Assembly: GCA_002331485.1 (NCBI GenBank)
Contig: DCYS01000031.1
Location: forward strand, 1-49,656
Length of the DNA stretch: 49,656 bases
From: Flavobacteriales bacterium UBA2104
GTDB lineage: Bacteria > Bacteroidota > Bacteroidia > Flavobacteriales_D > Crocinitomicaceae
Direction of reading: 5' to 3'
Made by a program: the position numbers and the translations under genes. The notes under the pieces were generated by a model, which saw only the letters and a program-made list of their open reading frames with translations, made no database searches and was not told the DNA's origin. Positions 9,225-18,600 of this stretch are shown here, in pieces. The first letter of the stretch is position 1; every line of letters begins with the position of its first letter.

Positions 9225-10470
9225 AATACATATTCATTGGTTTGGTAACGATCTGCGTGTTACGGATCAGCCTTTTGCGGAAAAAGCAAATGAGGCTGAT
9301 GAGATGATAGGTGTGTACATCATTGACCCCAAACGTATAGAAAGAAATGAATGGGGTTTTCGAAACATGAGTCTGAATAGATTAAAGGCACTTAGAGAAC
9401 ATCTTGTTGATCTTGAATCGAATCTTGCAAAAAAGGGAATTCCTTTGATCGTGAAATATGGAGACCCATTTAATGTCTTGAGTGAATTGATTGAGAAGCA
9501 CGAAGCATCGATCAGTTTTATGAAAGAATCTGCTACCCATGAACGTAGTTCACAAGAGAAAGTGTTGCAACATTTTGGGAGTCACGTTCATGCATACGAC
9601 GGGAATTACCTTTTCCATCCATCAAATATTGATTGGGGTGATGATTTTCCACATTCGTTTTCTAAATTCAGAAAGAAAGCAGAGAAGTTCCTGAAGAAAT
9701 ATGAGTACAATCTCTTTCCTGAGCTTAAGGAATTCAGTCCAGTTCTCAAACCACAACTAAAAAATAGTAAGCGCGAAATTCACGAGGATTCAGCATTGCC
9801 ATTCAGAGGTGGAGAACGCAGTGGGAAAGAACGTCTACAGTATTATTTATTCGATTCGAAAAATGCGAGTCAGTATAAGAATACGAGAAACGGATTATTA
9901 GGAAAGGATTATTCAACGAAGTTCAGCTTCTGGCTGGCCGTTGGAGCACTGAGTCCATTCATGATCATGAAAGAACTCAGGGAATATGAGAAACAAGAGG
10001 GTTCCAATAAATCAACATATTGGATCTTTTTTGAATTACTTTGGAGAGATTTCTTTCGACACGCAGGGAAGTTTTACAAAGATGAGTTCTTTGGAAAAAA
10101 TGGTGTTCAGGAAAATGATTGGGACTACCAGGAAAGCGAAATAGCCTTTGACGAATGGGCTAATGGCAATACGCTTAAGGATTTCGTGAACGCCAATATG
10201 ATCGAACTTGCTGAAACGGGCTTCATGTCCAATAGAGGTCGTCAAAATGCTGCAAGCTATCTCGTTCACGATCAAAACCAGGATTGGAGGAGAGGAGCAG
10301 CTTGGTTTGAACATCACCTATTGGATTTTGATGTTTATTCAAATCATGGGAATTGGCAATACGTGACAGGTGTTTCTTTTAATCCAAAAGGTGGAAGTAA
10401 GTTTGGGATAGACTTTCAGGCAGAGCGATACGATAAGAAAAAAAAATTTAGGGAAACCTGGTTAAAATAA
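9208..10470 (+). CDS. Cryptochrome DASH
   Basis: A 420-residue CRY-DASH protein, a flavoprotein of the photolyase family that repairs CPDs mainly in single-stranded DNA and may also signal. The antenna domain begins with HIHWFGNDLRVTDQPF. The FAD domain has FSFWLAVGALSPFMIMKEL, WIFFELLWRDFFRHAGKFY and the diagnostic C-terminal block ETGFMSNRGRQNAASYLVHD with DFDVYSNHGNWQYVTGVSF. The FAD-facing Asn and proximal Trp (NHGNW) are present, unlike in the upstream paralogue. ATG codons at 9202 and 9208 are both possible; 9208 (MSTKSK) is chosen. The start overlaps the upstream gene, suggesting translational coupling, and the next superfamily gene begins 6 bases after the stop. Confidence 0.93.
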   Translation: MSTKSKIHIHWFGNDLRVTDQPFAEKANEADEMIGVYIIDPKRIERNEWGFRNMSLNRLKALREHLVDLESNLAKKGIPLIVKYGDPFNVLSELIEKHEASISFMKESATHERSSQEKVLQHFGSHVHAYDGNYLFHPSNIDWGDDFPHSFSKFRKKAEKFLKKYEYNLFPELKEFSPVLKPQLKNSKREIHEDSALPFRGGERSGKERLQYYLFDSKNASQYKNTRNGLLGKDYSTKFSFWLAVGALSPFMIMKELREYEKQEGSNKSTYWIFFELLWRDFFRHAGKFYKDEFFGKNGVQENDWDYQESEIAFDEWANGNTLKDFVNANMIELAETGFMSNRGRQNAASYLVHDQNQDWRRGAAWFEHHLLDFDVYSNHGNWQYVTGVSFNPKGGSKFGIDFQAERYDKKKKFRETWLK

Positions 10471-10476
10471 AGTAGT

Positions 10477-11958
10477 ATGACAGAAGAAGTAAGTATAGTT
10501 TTTCCGCATCAGATCTTTGAGGATAATCCTTGTCTGGATAAACACCGACGTGTTTTTCTTTTGGAAGATGATCTGTTTTTCAATTACCAGCCTTTTCACA
10601 AACAAAAGCTTGTTCTGCACCGCGCTTCGATGAAATTTTATGCTGACTATCTGTCGAATAAGAATTATCGAGTGACCTATATTGACTATGCAGATTATGA
10701 AGACTTAGGGTCTTTCTTTAAACGAGATCTATCTGATGAAAAAGTAAAGAAGGTGCACTTCTGTGATCCGGTTGATGACTACTTGAGTAAACGTATTTGC
10801 AAATGGTCGGAAGAACTCGGTTTAGAAATGGTTCAGCACGATACGCCTATGTTCCTCAATAATAATGAAGACAACGAAAAAGCATTAGGTAAAGAAAAAG
10901 ATTACTACCGCATGGCAGATTATTACCGTCATCAGCGTAAACGTTTAAAGATCCTGACTGAAGATGGTAAACCTTTACATGGAAAATGGAGTTTCGATTC
11001 AGATAACAGAAAGTCATTACCAAAAGACTATCAGGCACCAAATCCGTATATTCCGAACAAGAATCAATATGTTTCGAAAGCGATAGAGTATGTGGAAAAG
11101 GAATTCTCTGATCATCCTGGTTCAACGGAGGAGTTTATTTATCCAGTCACTTTTGAAGAGGCGCGTGAAAGTTTAAATCATTTCCTGGAATACCGATTCA
11201 ACAATTACGGACCTTATCAGGATGCCTTGTCCAAAGAACAGCCTTTTATCAATCATAGTTTGATCTCTTCTTCACTGAATAATGGATTATTGACTCCAGA
11301 TTACGTTGTGGAAGAAGCTTTGAAGATTCATGATGACGAGGATATAGAATATTCAAGCGTCGAAGGATTCATTCGTCAGATCATAGGTTGGAGAGAATTC
11401 ATTCGAGCGATTTACATACGACATGGTGTGAAAGAACGCAACACCAATTTCTGGCACAACAATCGAAAGATGACACCAGAGCAATTTGAAGAAATTCCTA
11501 TACTCCGAGATGTGCAAAGAAAAGCAGAGAAATATGCTTATGCTCATCATATTGAAAGATTGATGGTGCTGGGTAATTTCATGTTGCTCGCTGAACTTCA
11601 TCCGGATGAAGTCTATAACTATTTCATGACATTCTATATCGATGCCTACGATTGGGTCATGGTTCCTAATGTTTATGGAATGAGTCAGTTTGCGGATGGG
11701 GGATTGATGTCCACGAAGCCCTACATCAGTAGTTCGAACTATTTAAAAAAAATGGGAGCTAAAATGGACAAAACGGCTCAGGAGATTTGGGATGCCCTTT
11801 ATTGGAGATTCATGTATCGTAACAAAGACTTCTTTGAATCCAACCATCGCACAAAAATGATGGTGCATCACCTCGATAAGATGAGTAAGGAAAAATTGAA
11901 CGATCTTCTTCATACGGCAAATGAGTTTTTAGAAGGGTTTGAAGAGATGAGAGCTTAG
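10477..11958 (+). CDS. PhrB/CryB-type (6-4) photolyase homologue lacking Fe-S cysteines
   Basis: A 493-residue protein of the photolyase-related (DPRP) family, which includes the bacterial (6-4) photolyases PhrB and CryB. Family blocks visible are the N-terminal LVLHRASMKFYADYL, then FIRQIIGWREFIRAIYI (298-314), YAYAHHIERLMVLGNFML (353-370, with the catalytic-type His pair 357-358) and VPNVYGMSQFADGGLMSTKPYIS (396-418). Characterised members bind a 4Fe-4S cluster with four C-terminal cysteines. Here the only cysteines are at about 19, 96 and 108, and none follows. The region after TKPYISSSNYL, where CxxC and ACP motifs are expected, reads MGAKMDKTAQEIWDALYWRF. The fold assignment is firm, but the activity is open. 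Confidence 0.9.
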   Translation: MTEEVSIVFPHQIFEDNPCLDKHRRVFLLEDDLFFNYQPFHKQKLVLHRASMKFYADYLSNKNYRVTYIDYADYEDLGSFFKRDLSDEKVKKVHFCDPVDDYLSKRICKWSEELGLEMVQHDTPMFLNNNEDNEKALGKEKDYYRMADYYRHQRKRLKILTEDGKPLHGKWSFDSDNRKSLPKDYQAPNPYIPNKNQYVSKAIEYVEKEFSDHPGSTEEFIYPVTFEEARESLNHFLEYRFNNYGPYQDALSKEQPFINHSLISSSLNNGLLTPDYVVEEALKIHDDEDIEYSSVEGFIRQIIGWREFIRAIYIRHGVKERNTNFWHNNRKMTPEQFEEIPILRDVQRKAEKYAYAHHIERLMVLGNFMLLAELHPDEVYNYFMTFYIDAYDWVMVPNVYGMSQFADGGLMSTKPYISSSNYLKKMGAKMDKTAQEIWDALYWRFMYRNKDFFESNHRTKMMVHHLDKMSKEKLNDLLHTANEFLEGFEEMRA

Positions 11959-12022
11959 TGGGGTTTAGAATTGTTCAATTAATAATTCATAATTATAAAC
12001 TCCTAACTACTTTTTCTTTTCC

Positions 12023-12030
12023 TACATTTG
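12023..12030 (+). promoter_or_regulatory. Candidate Bacteroidota -7 promoter element (glycosyltransferase gene)
   Basis: TACATTTG matches the Bacteroidota -7 consensus TAnnTTTG and ends 5 bases before the ATG at 12036. It would give a nearly leaderless mRNA. No convincing -33 TTG was found at the right spacing, so this is tentative. Confidence 0.4.
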
Positions 12031-12035
12031 ACTCT

Positions 12036-13154
12036 ATGTCAAAACACGTGATCGGATATTTCTGCGCTTCAGATAGCTGGGGAGGACTGGAGATGAATCA
12101 ATGGCGAAATGCGCTCTGGATGATGGAGCGAGGTCACCAGGTAGTCATGTTCGTGAGAGAGGGAACTCCAGCTGAAAAGGCTGCTCGCGAAAGTGGGTTG
12201 GTGGTGTCTAGAGTCCGTAAGCACCGGAAATATTACGATTACATCAAAGCAAAACAACTCAAAAGAAGAATCAAATATCACGGAGTGACTCACATGATCG
12301 TTCGTGATCCGCAGGATATGGGATTATGTGCACTTACCAAAACACTGCTGGGAAATCAATTACATCTGTCCTATTTTATGGAGATGCAGCTAGGAATTGA
12401 TAAAAAAGATCTCCTACATACTCTCCGCTTTAAGAAGTTCGACCTGTGGTCATGTCCTTTACCATGGTTAGCTGAACAAGTAAAAAGTCGAACGAATTAC
12501 CCAAAAGAGCGCATCAAGGTTATCCCATCAGGATTGGATCTGAAGAAATATCAAAATGACTTGACGAGGGCTGAGGCCAAAACAAAGCTTGACTTGAATA
12601 CAGATAAGAAATGGATCGGTCTCATTGGACGATTTGATGCTCAGAAAGGTCAGGTTCTATTATTACGTGCATTTCAGCGTGTCCAAGAGAAGCTAAATAA
12701 TTACAACGTTGTTTTTCTTGGGGAGAAAACAAAAGGTGAGGCTGACGATTACTACGAAGAAATGCAATCTTACATACAGCGCAACGGATTGAAAGGTCGA
12801 GTAGAGATCAGACCATTTCGAAAAGATGTAGAATCTTTTTATGCTGCGATCGATGTTTTCGTAATGGCCACAAAAGCAGAAACTTTTGGAATGGTGACGA
12901 TAGAAGCAATGGCGAGCGAATGCAAGATCGTCGGTAGTAATGCTGGAGGAACCCCTGAAATACTGAATCACGGCGAGTATGGAACACTTTTCGAAACCCA
13001 GAACGTAGACTCTTTAGCCCAGGCCTTGATCCAATCTACGCAAAGAGCAACAATCAACTCTGCAAAACTACAGGAGGAAGTCCAGCAATATGATTTCAAT
13101 AATGTGTGTGAACAAGTAGAAAAAGTCTTATTCAAAAGTGAAGTTCCGCATTAA
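12036..13154 (+). CDS. Glycosyltransferase family 4 protein
   Basis: A 372-residue GT-B fold retaining glycosyltransferase. The N-terminal domain starts MSKHVIGYFCASDSWGGLE. The C-terminal nucleotide-sugar-binding domain has IGLIGRFDAQKGQVLLLRAF (donor-site RFDxxKG), then FYAAIDVFVMATKAETFGMV and IEAMASECKIVGSNAGGTPE, where the ExFGxxxxEAMA pattern is the GT4 EX7E motif. The acceptor cannot be predicted; lipopolysaccharide, capsule or glycolipid synthesis is typical. An upstream in-frame start at 11958 is rejected because the leader up to 12036 reads as noncoding and the ATG at 12036 fits the family N-terminus. It stands alone between the photolyases and an outer-membrane receptor. Confidence 0.9.
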   Translation: MSKHVIGYFCASDSWGGLEMNQWRNALWMMERGHQVVMFVREGTPAEKAARESGLVVSRVRKHRKYYDYIKAKQLKRRIKYHGVTHMIVRDPQDMGLCALTKTLLGNQLHLSYFMEMQLGIDKKDLLHTLRFKKFDLWSCPLPWLAEQVKSRTNYPKERIKVIPSGLDLKKYQNDLTRAEAKTKLDLNTDKKWIGLIGRFDAQKGQVLLLRAFQRVQEKLNNYNVVFLGEKTKGEADDYYEEMQSYIQRNGLKGRVEIRPFRKDVESFYAAIDVFVMATKAETFGMVTIEAMASECKIVGSNAGGTPEILNHGEYGTLFETQNVDSLAQALIQSTQRATINSAKLQEEVQQYDFNNVCEQVEKVLFKSEVPH

Positions 13155-13168
13155 TACGTAAATACGTA
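13155..13168. promoter_or_regulatory. Pair of TACGTA palindromes upstream of the TonB-dependent receptor gene
   Basis: TACGTA occurs twice, at 13155-13160 and 13163-13168, 8 bp apart start to start. The pair lies just upstream of the -33/-7 elements of the receptor gene. The position fits an operator, but no regulator is known. Confidence 0.3.
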
Positions 13169-13172
13169 AAAA

Positions 13173-13199
13173 TTGAATCTTTACTTTTTACTACTTTTG
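13173..13199 (+). promoter_or_regulatory. Bacteroidota-type promoter of the TonB-dependent receptor gene
   Basis: TTG at 13173-13175 and TACTTTTG at 13192-13199 fit the Bacteroidota -33 (TTG) and -7 (TAnnTTTG) elements with 16 bp between them. The -7 element ends 4 bases before the ATG at 13204. Confidence 0.5.
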
Positions 13200-13203
13200 C
13201 GCC

Positions 13204-15585
13204 ATGAAATTTGCTATCCTTTTCATCACCGTATTTATAACATGTTTGAGCTCGTATGCTCAGATCACACAAACGGTGCGTGGAACTGTAGTTGATGAGG
13301 CCTCATTATCTCCTCTCCCTGGAGCGAAAGTGATTGTTTTAGATACCACACGTCAACTGAGAGCAATTACTGATGTTGATGGAAACTTCAAGATAGAAGG
13401 AGTTCCTGTTGGACGGTTATCAATTCTTATTACTTACATGGGGTATGCTTCTAAGACACTCTCCAATCTCGATCTAACATCGGGAAAAGAACTCGTCTTG
13501 AATATTAAGTTGTCGGAAGATATCACGGTTGCGGAAGAAGTTGTGATCACGGGAAGAAAGAAGGGCGAAGTTGCTAACGATATGGCAACGGTTAGTGCTC
13601 GAACATTCTCGGTTGAAGCTTCTCAGCGTTATGCTGGAAGTGTAAATGACGTATCCCGAATGGCACAAAGTTTTGCTGGAGTTCAAGGTAATGATGATTC
13701 CAGGAATGACATCATTGTTCGTGGAAATTCACCCATCGGCGTATTATATCGATATGAAGGTGTAGATATTCCCAATCCAAATCATTTCGCTTTATTAGGA
13801 ACTGCTGGTGGTCCAGTTAGTATTTTGAATAATAACGTTCTGGCAAATTCTGATTTCTTCACAGGTGCTTTTCCAGCAGAATATGGAAATGCTATGGCCG
13901 CGGTGTTTGACCTGAAAATGAGAAATGGAAATAGTCAGCAACACGAGTTTCTTGGACAAGTTGGATTTAACGGATTAGAAGCTATGGCAGAAGGTCCAAT
14001 CTCCAGAAAACGTAAATCATCTTATTTGATCAGTTACCGTTATTCAACACTTCAGTTATTTTCTTTGATGGGCGTAAACTTTGGAACTGGTACTGCAGTT
14101 CCGGATTATCAAGACATCAACTTCAAATTGAATTTTCAGCAGAAGAAAGGATCAACCTCTATCTTTGGATTGGGAGGATTAAGTAGTGTTGATTTTGAAG
14201 GAGAAAAAGCAGATGGTTCAACCAACCTTTTTTCTGATCCTTCTGAAAACTTGCTGTTCAATTCTAAGATCGGTGTTATCGGGATCAAGAATATTTACAG
14301 GATCAACAAGAAGGCTTATTTAAAAACGACGATATCAACTTCAGCCACACGAAATGATATCCGAAGAGATTCACTTTTGCCTCCAGATTTTTCAGCGCAA
14401 CCGTCATATCGAAACTTATCGTTGGAAGGGAAAAATAATATTAATACTCAGCTCAATTATAAATTCAATGCTCGCCACCTTCTTAGAACGGGTATTATTG
14501 CAGATCGCTTATTCTTCAAGTTAGCAGATAGTATATACAATGTGCAGGATGACCAATGGAATGTGCTCACTGATTATGATGGAAGCACTTTTGTATTACA
14601 ACCTTTCGCTCAGTGGAAGTATAAAATCTCTGAAGACCTTACACTGACAACGGGTCTGCATTATCAATATTTTACGTTTAACGGTTCACAGTCATTGGAA
14701 CCAAGAGGAGGTCTGAACTATCAGCTGTCAGCAAGACATAGCTTTGGGTTGGGTTACGGAAAACACAGCCAGGTTCCGCCAACACGTATTTATTTCCGAA
14801 AGGTACAACAGCCCGATGGAACATCTGTTAATCCAAATGAGGACCTTGGAATGACAAAAGCTGATCATTTCATATTTAACTATGATTTTCGAATATCTAA
14901 GAATATAAGATTGAGAACTGAATTGTATTATCAGAGCCTTTACAACGTACCGATCGACGTGCAACAAAATAATTATTCGCTGCTGAACTTTGGAGCCAAC
15001 TACAGCAATGCTTTCCCAGATAGTTTGGTAAATGGAGGAACAGGAGAGAATTATGGGGTTGAAGTTACGCTGGAACATTTTATGGATCAAGGATTCTACT
15101 TTCTATTTACGACTTCGATTTATCAGTCTACATACACAGGAAGTAATGGAGTTGAGTATGGAACCGCCTTCAATGGGAACTATACATTTAACCTCTTAGG
15201 AGGTAAAGAGTTCTTTTTTAAGAGAAGTAAGAAAGAAGGAAAAAAAGCCAATGTAAAATCACTATTAGTCGATGGACGTGTGACGTTAAATGGAGGACAG
15301 CGCTACACACCGATAAACGAATCACAGAGCCAGCAGGTAGGTTACCCTGTGTATGATGAATCCAGAACGAATGATCTGCAATACCCGGATTATTTCAGAG
15401 CTGATCTCCGCATTGCTTTCAAAGTAAGTACAAAGAAATTAACCCAAGAATGGGCCATAGATTTTCGAAATTTGACAAACCACCAGAATTTATTTACTCG
15501 CGAATACGATGTGGAGTCTGGAGATTATATTAACTCATATCAGATCGGATTTTTGCCTATCGGACAATGGAGAATAACTTTTTAG
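13204..15585 (+). CDS. TonB-dependent outer-membrane receptor with carboxypeptidase-like N-terminal domain
   Basis: A 793-residue outer-membrane receptor. A signal peptide (MKFAILFITVFITCLSSYAQ) leads into a carboxypeptidase regulatory-like domain (about 25-105: VRGTVVDEASLSPLPGAKV, DGNFKIEGVPVGRLSI), then a plug domain (about 140-240: RNDIIVRGNSPIGVLYRYEG, EYGNAMAAVFDLK) and a beta-barrel ending in a C-terminal aromatic residue (WRITF). The plug is recognisable but the protein is shorter than SusC-type receptors, and no SusD partner is adjacent. The substrate is unknown. Energy would come from TonB-ExbBD encoded elsewhere. It has its own promoter and is followed by a second large surface protein gene. 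Confidence 0.92.
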   Translation: MKFAILFITVFITCLSSYAQITQTVRGTVVDEASLSPLPGAKVIVLDTTRQLRAITDVDGNFKIEGVPVGRLSILITYMGYASKTLSNLDLTSGKELVLNIKLSEDITVAEEVVITGRKKGEVANDMATVSARTFSVEASQRYAGSVNDVSRMAQSFAGVQGNDDSRNDIIVRGNSPIGVLYRYEGVDIPNPNHFALLGTAGGPVSILNNNVLANSDFFTGAFPAEYGNAMAAVFDLKMRNGNSQQHEFLGQVGFNGLEAMAEGPISRKRKSSYLISYRYSTLQLFSLMGVNFGTGTAVPDYQDINFKLNFQQKKGSTSIFGLGGLSSVDFEGEKADGSTNLFSDPSENLLFNSKIGVIGIKNIYRINKKAYLKTTISTSATRNDIRRDSLLPPDFSAQPSYRNLSLEGKNNINTQLNYKFNARHLLRTGIIADRLFFKLADSIYNVQDDQWNVLTDYDGSTFVLQPFAQWKYKISEDLTLTTGLHYQYFTFNGSQSLEPRGGLNYQLSARHSFGLGYGKHSQVPPTRIYFRKVQQPDGTSVNPNEDLGMTKADHFIFNYDFRISKNIRLRTELYYQSLYNVPIDVQQNNYSLLNFGANYSNAFPDSLVNGGTGENYGVEVTLEHFMDQGFYFLFTTSIYQSTYTGSNGVEYGTAFNGNYTFNLLGGKEFFFKRSKKEGKKANVKSLLVDGRVTLNGGQRYTPINESQSQQVGYPVYDESRTNDLQYPDYFRADLRIAFKVSTKKLTQEWAIDFRNLTNHQNLFTREYDVESGDYINSYQIGFLPIGQWRITF

Positions 15586-15611
15586 CGAGCTATCAGCATA
15601 AAGTATTCTCA

Positions 15612-15639
15612 ACTCTAAATCCTAAACTCTACACTCTAA
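15612..15639 (+). repeat. Short array of imperfect 7-bp direct repeats
   Basis: Four adjacent heptamers read ACTCTAA, ATCCTAA, ACTCTAC and ACTCTAA in the 105-bp gap between the receptor gene and the large outer-membrane protein gene. They are imperfect and of unknown meaning, perhaps slippage-derived. Confidence 0.5.
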
Positions 15640-15690
15640 TCCATCCAAGCACGCTAAACTATTACTAAATTCGTTAGTTATATACGGATT

Positions 15691-18600
15691 ATGATCAGTT
15701 GTCGTATCACATTACTACTGACCTTTATTTTTTTGATGGTCAATAATGTACTTTTCGCTCAGGAAAGTAACCTTGTGATGCGCAAAATCCCAGCTCCAAG
15801 AGATACAATAGTTCTGGATACCTTAACGATCTTCCCTGCTTCTTTTCGTGCATATTGTGAAGATGAGGTGTTGGATTCAACCGATTACTATTTCAATGGA
15901 GTGGATCGATCTTTTTTCCTAAGAGAAGACTGTAGTGATAGCATCTACATCGTCTATAGAAAATTTGATTTCAATATTTCACAAGAATATAAGATCATGG
16001 ATACGAGTATGATCTATCGTGATCGCGGTGAGAAAACGGATTATTATTTCCAGCAACCTCAATCAAACACAGACTTTTTTGGTGGTGATGGGATTCGTAA
16101 ATCGGGAAGTATTTCCAGAGGTGTCAATTTTGGGAACAGTCAAGACTTATCGGTTAACTCCACACTGAACTTGCAACTATCGGGTAGAGTAACGGAGAAT
16201 ATGGAGATCCTGGCATCGGTCACGGATGATAATTTGCCGATCCAGCCTGATGGAAATACAAATCAACTGCAGGAATTTGATCAGGTTTTCATTCAGCTTT
16301 TTGGAGATCAATACAAGATCATAGCTGGAGACTTTTGGTTACGGAAACCTAAAGGCCATTTCATGAATTACAACAAACGAGCTCAAGGATTATACGGACA
16401 ATATAGCTGGGAAAATGAAGTTGGTGGAAAATGGACTGTTCAGGGGGCTGGAGCATTTTCAAAAGGTAAATTTGCTCGTAATACAATTCAGGGAGTAGAA
16501 GGAAATCAAGGTCCCTATCGACTTCGAGGAAATGAGAATGAGCCATTTATTATTGTGCTTTCCGGAACAGAAAAAGTATACCTCGATGGAAAACTAATGA
16601 AGAGAGGGCAGGAATTTGATTACACGATCAATTACAATACAGCGGAGGTGACCTTTACCCCTCGCCATCAGATCACAAAGGATGTGCGGATCATTGTTGA
16701 ATTTCAGTATACCGACCAGAATTATGCGCGATCACTGTTCCAGGGGCACACCAATTATGAAGGTGAAAAATTTGATTTCTGGTTGAACATGTATTCCGAG
16801 CAAGATGCGAAAAATCAGACGATCCAACAAGACTTAAGCACCGAACAACGTCAGCTGCTTTCATCAATAGGTGATAGTTTGGAACTGGCAAGATCTACAT
16901 CTATCGATAGCATAGGCTTTGTAGATAATCAGGTGACGTATAAACTGATTGATTCACTTGGGATCGACTCCGTTTTGGTTTATAGCGTGAATCCTGATTC
17001 TGCTGTTTATCGGGCAACTTTTACTCAAGTGGGACAAGGAAACGGTGATTATGTTTTTGATCGTTTTACTGCAGTTGGAAGAGTCTATAAATGGGTAGCT
17101 CCCGTCGGAGGAGTTCCACAAGGAAATTATGCTCCATCGCGATTGATCGTAACGCCAAAAAAACGTTCTATGATCACAGCAGGTGCTGAATATCGATTCA
17201 ATGAAAACCTGAAATTGAGAACTGAGTTCTCGACTACAAATAATGATCAAAACACGTTCTCGCGAGAAGATAGTGGAGATGATCGAGCATTTGGGGGAAT
17301 GACCGAATTAGAAGGAGTCTTTGATCTGGGAAGTGACTCAATTTCAGACTGGCAACTGGTTACCAAAGCAGATCTAGAATACAGAACCGCTCATTTTCAA
17401 TTCATCGAACGTTATCGGGGAGTGGAATTCGACCGGGATTGGAATATTCGAGGAAGAGATTATCAAGGTGATCAGATCCTGGCGAATATCGGTGGAGGAA
17501 TTAGACATGCTGAGTACGGTAAGATCAATTTAGAAGGACAGAATTTTACCGTTGGAAATGACTATCAGGGTAATCGAGCGAGATTCTCTGGTCGTTGGAA
17601 TCAAAATGGATTCAGTGCAGACTGGGATGGAAGTTACTTGAATGCTCGGACAGATGATCAAAACACTTATTTACGACATGTTTCTGATATTTCTCAGCGT
17701 ATCGGCCCTTTCAGAATTGGATTTAAGGATGACCACGAGTTGAATGAATTTGTACAAGGTGATAGTTTACTGCGAACGAATTCATATCAATGGTACGATT
17801 GGCAGGTTTATATAGCGAACTCAGATTCTACTCAGAACAATTACAGAATTTTCTACCGCGAACGATACGATTGGAAAAGTGACAGTTCATCATTAAATCG
17901 AGCTGCAAAAGGAAGAAGTTTGGGAGCAAGCTACGATTGGCTTTCAAATCGACATTCTCGATTAAATACAATGGTAAGTTATAGACGACTTGAGATCGAG
18001 AATGAGAACCTGATCGATGCAACACCTGAGAACACATTTCTAGGACGTATCGATCATCAACTAAAACTGTTCAGAAATGCGTTTACGCTGAATACGTTCT
18101 ATGAAGTTGGCTCTGGACTGGAATTAAGAAAGGAGTTCTTATATATTGAAGTAAATACAGGACAAGGTGTTTATACCTGGATCGATTACAACAATGACGG
18201 GATCAAAGATTTGAATGAGTTTGAGATCGCACAGTATGCGGATCAGGCCAATTACATTCGTGTCTTTACGCCGAGTAATGAATACGTAAGAACTTACTCC
18301 AATGAGTTCAACCAAAGTTTGTTTTGGCGACCTGAACGTATCTGGGCGTCTGAAAAAGGATTGAAAAAACTGATGTCGCGCTTCTCAAATCAAACCCGTT
18401 TTAGAGTAAATCAAAAAACTTCAGATCAAACGGAGTCAACTTACAATCCGTTGGATCGATCCATAGCAGATACAAGTTTGATCAGTTTCAACTCAACGAT
18501 CCGAAACACCCTCTTTTTTAATCGTACTAATCCGATCTTTGGAGCAGATTATACGTATTCAGAAACAGGATCAAAAACTTTGCTGGCAAATGGTTTTGAT

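Noticed and set aside
11958..12035. Longer glycosyltransferase N-terminus beginning at 11958.
   Set aside because: The 26 extra residues are an AT-rich leader with a promoter-like TACATTTG; the family N-terminus begins at 12036.
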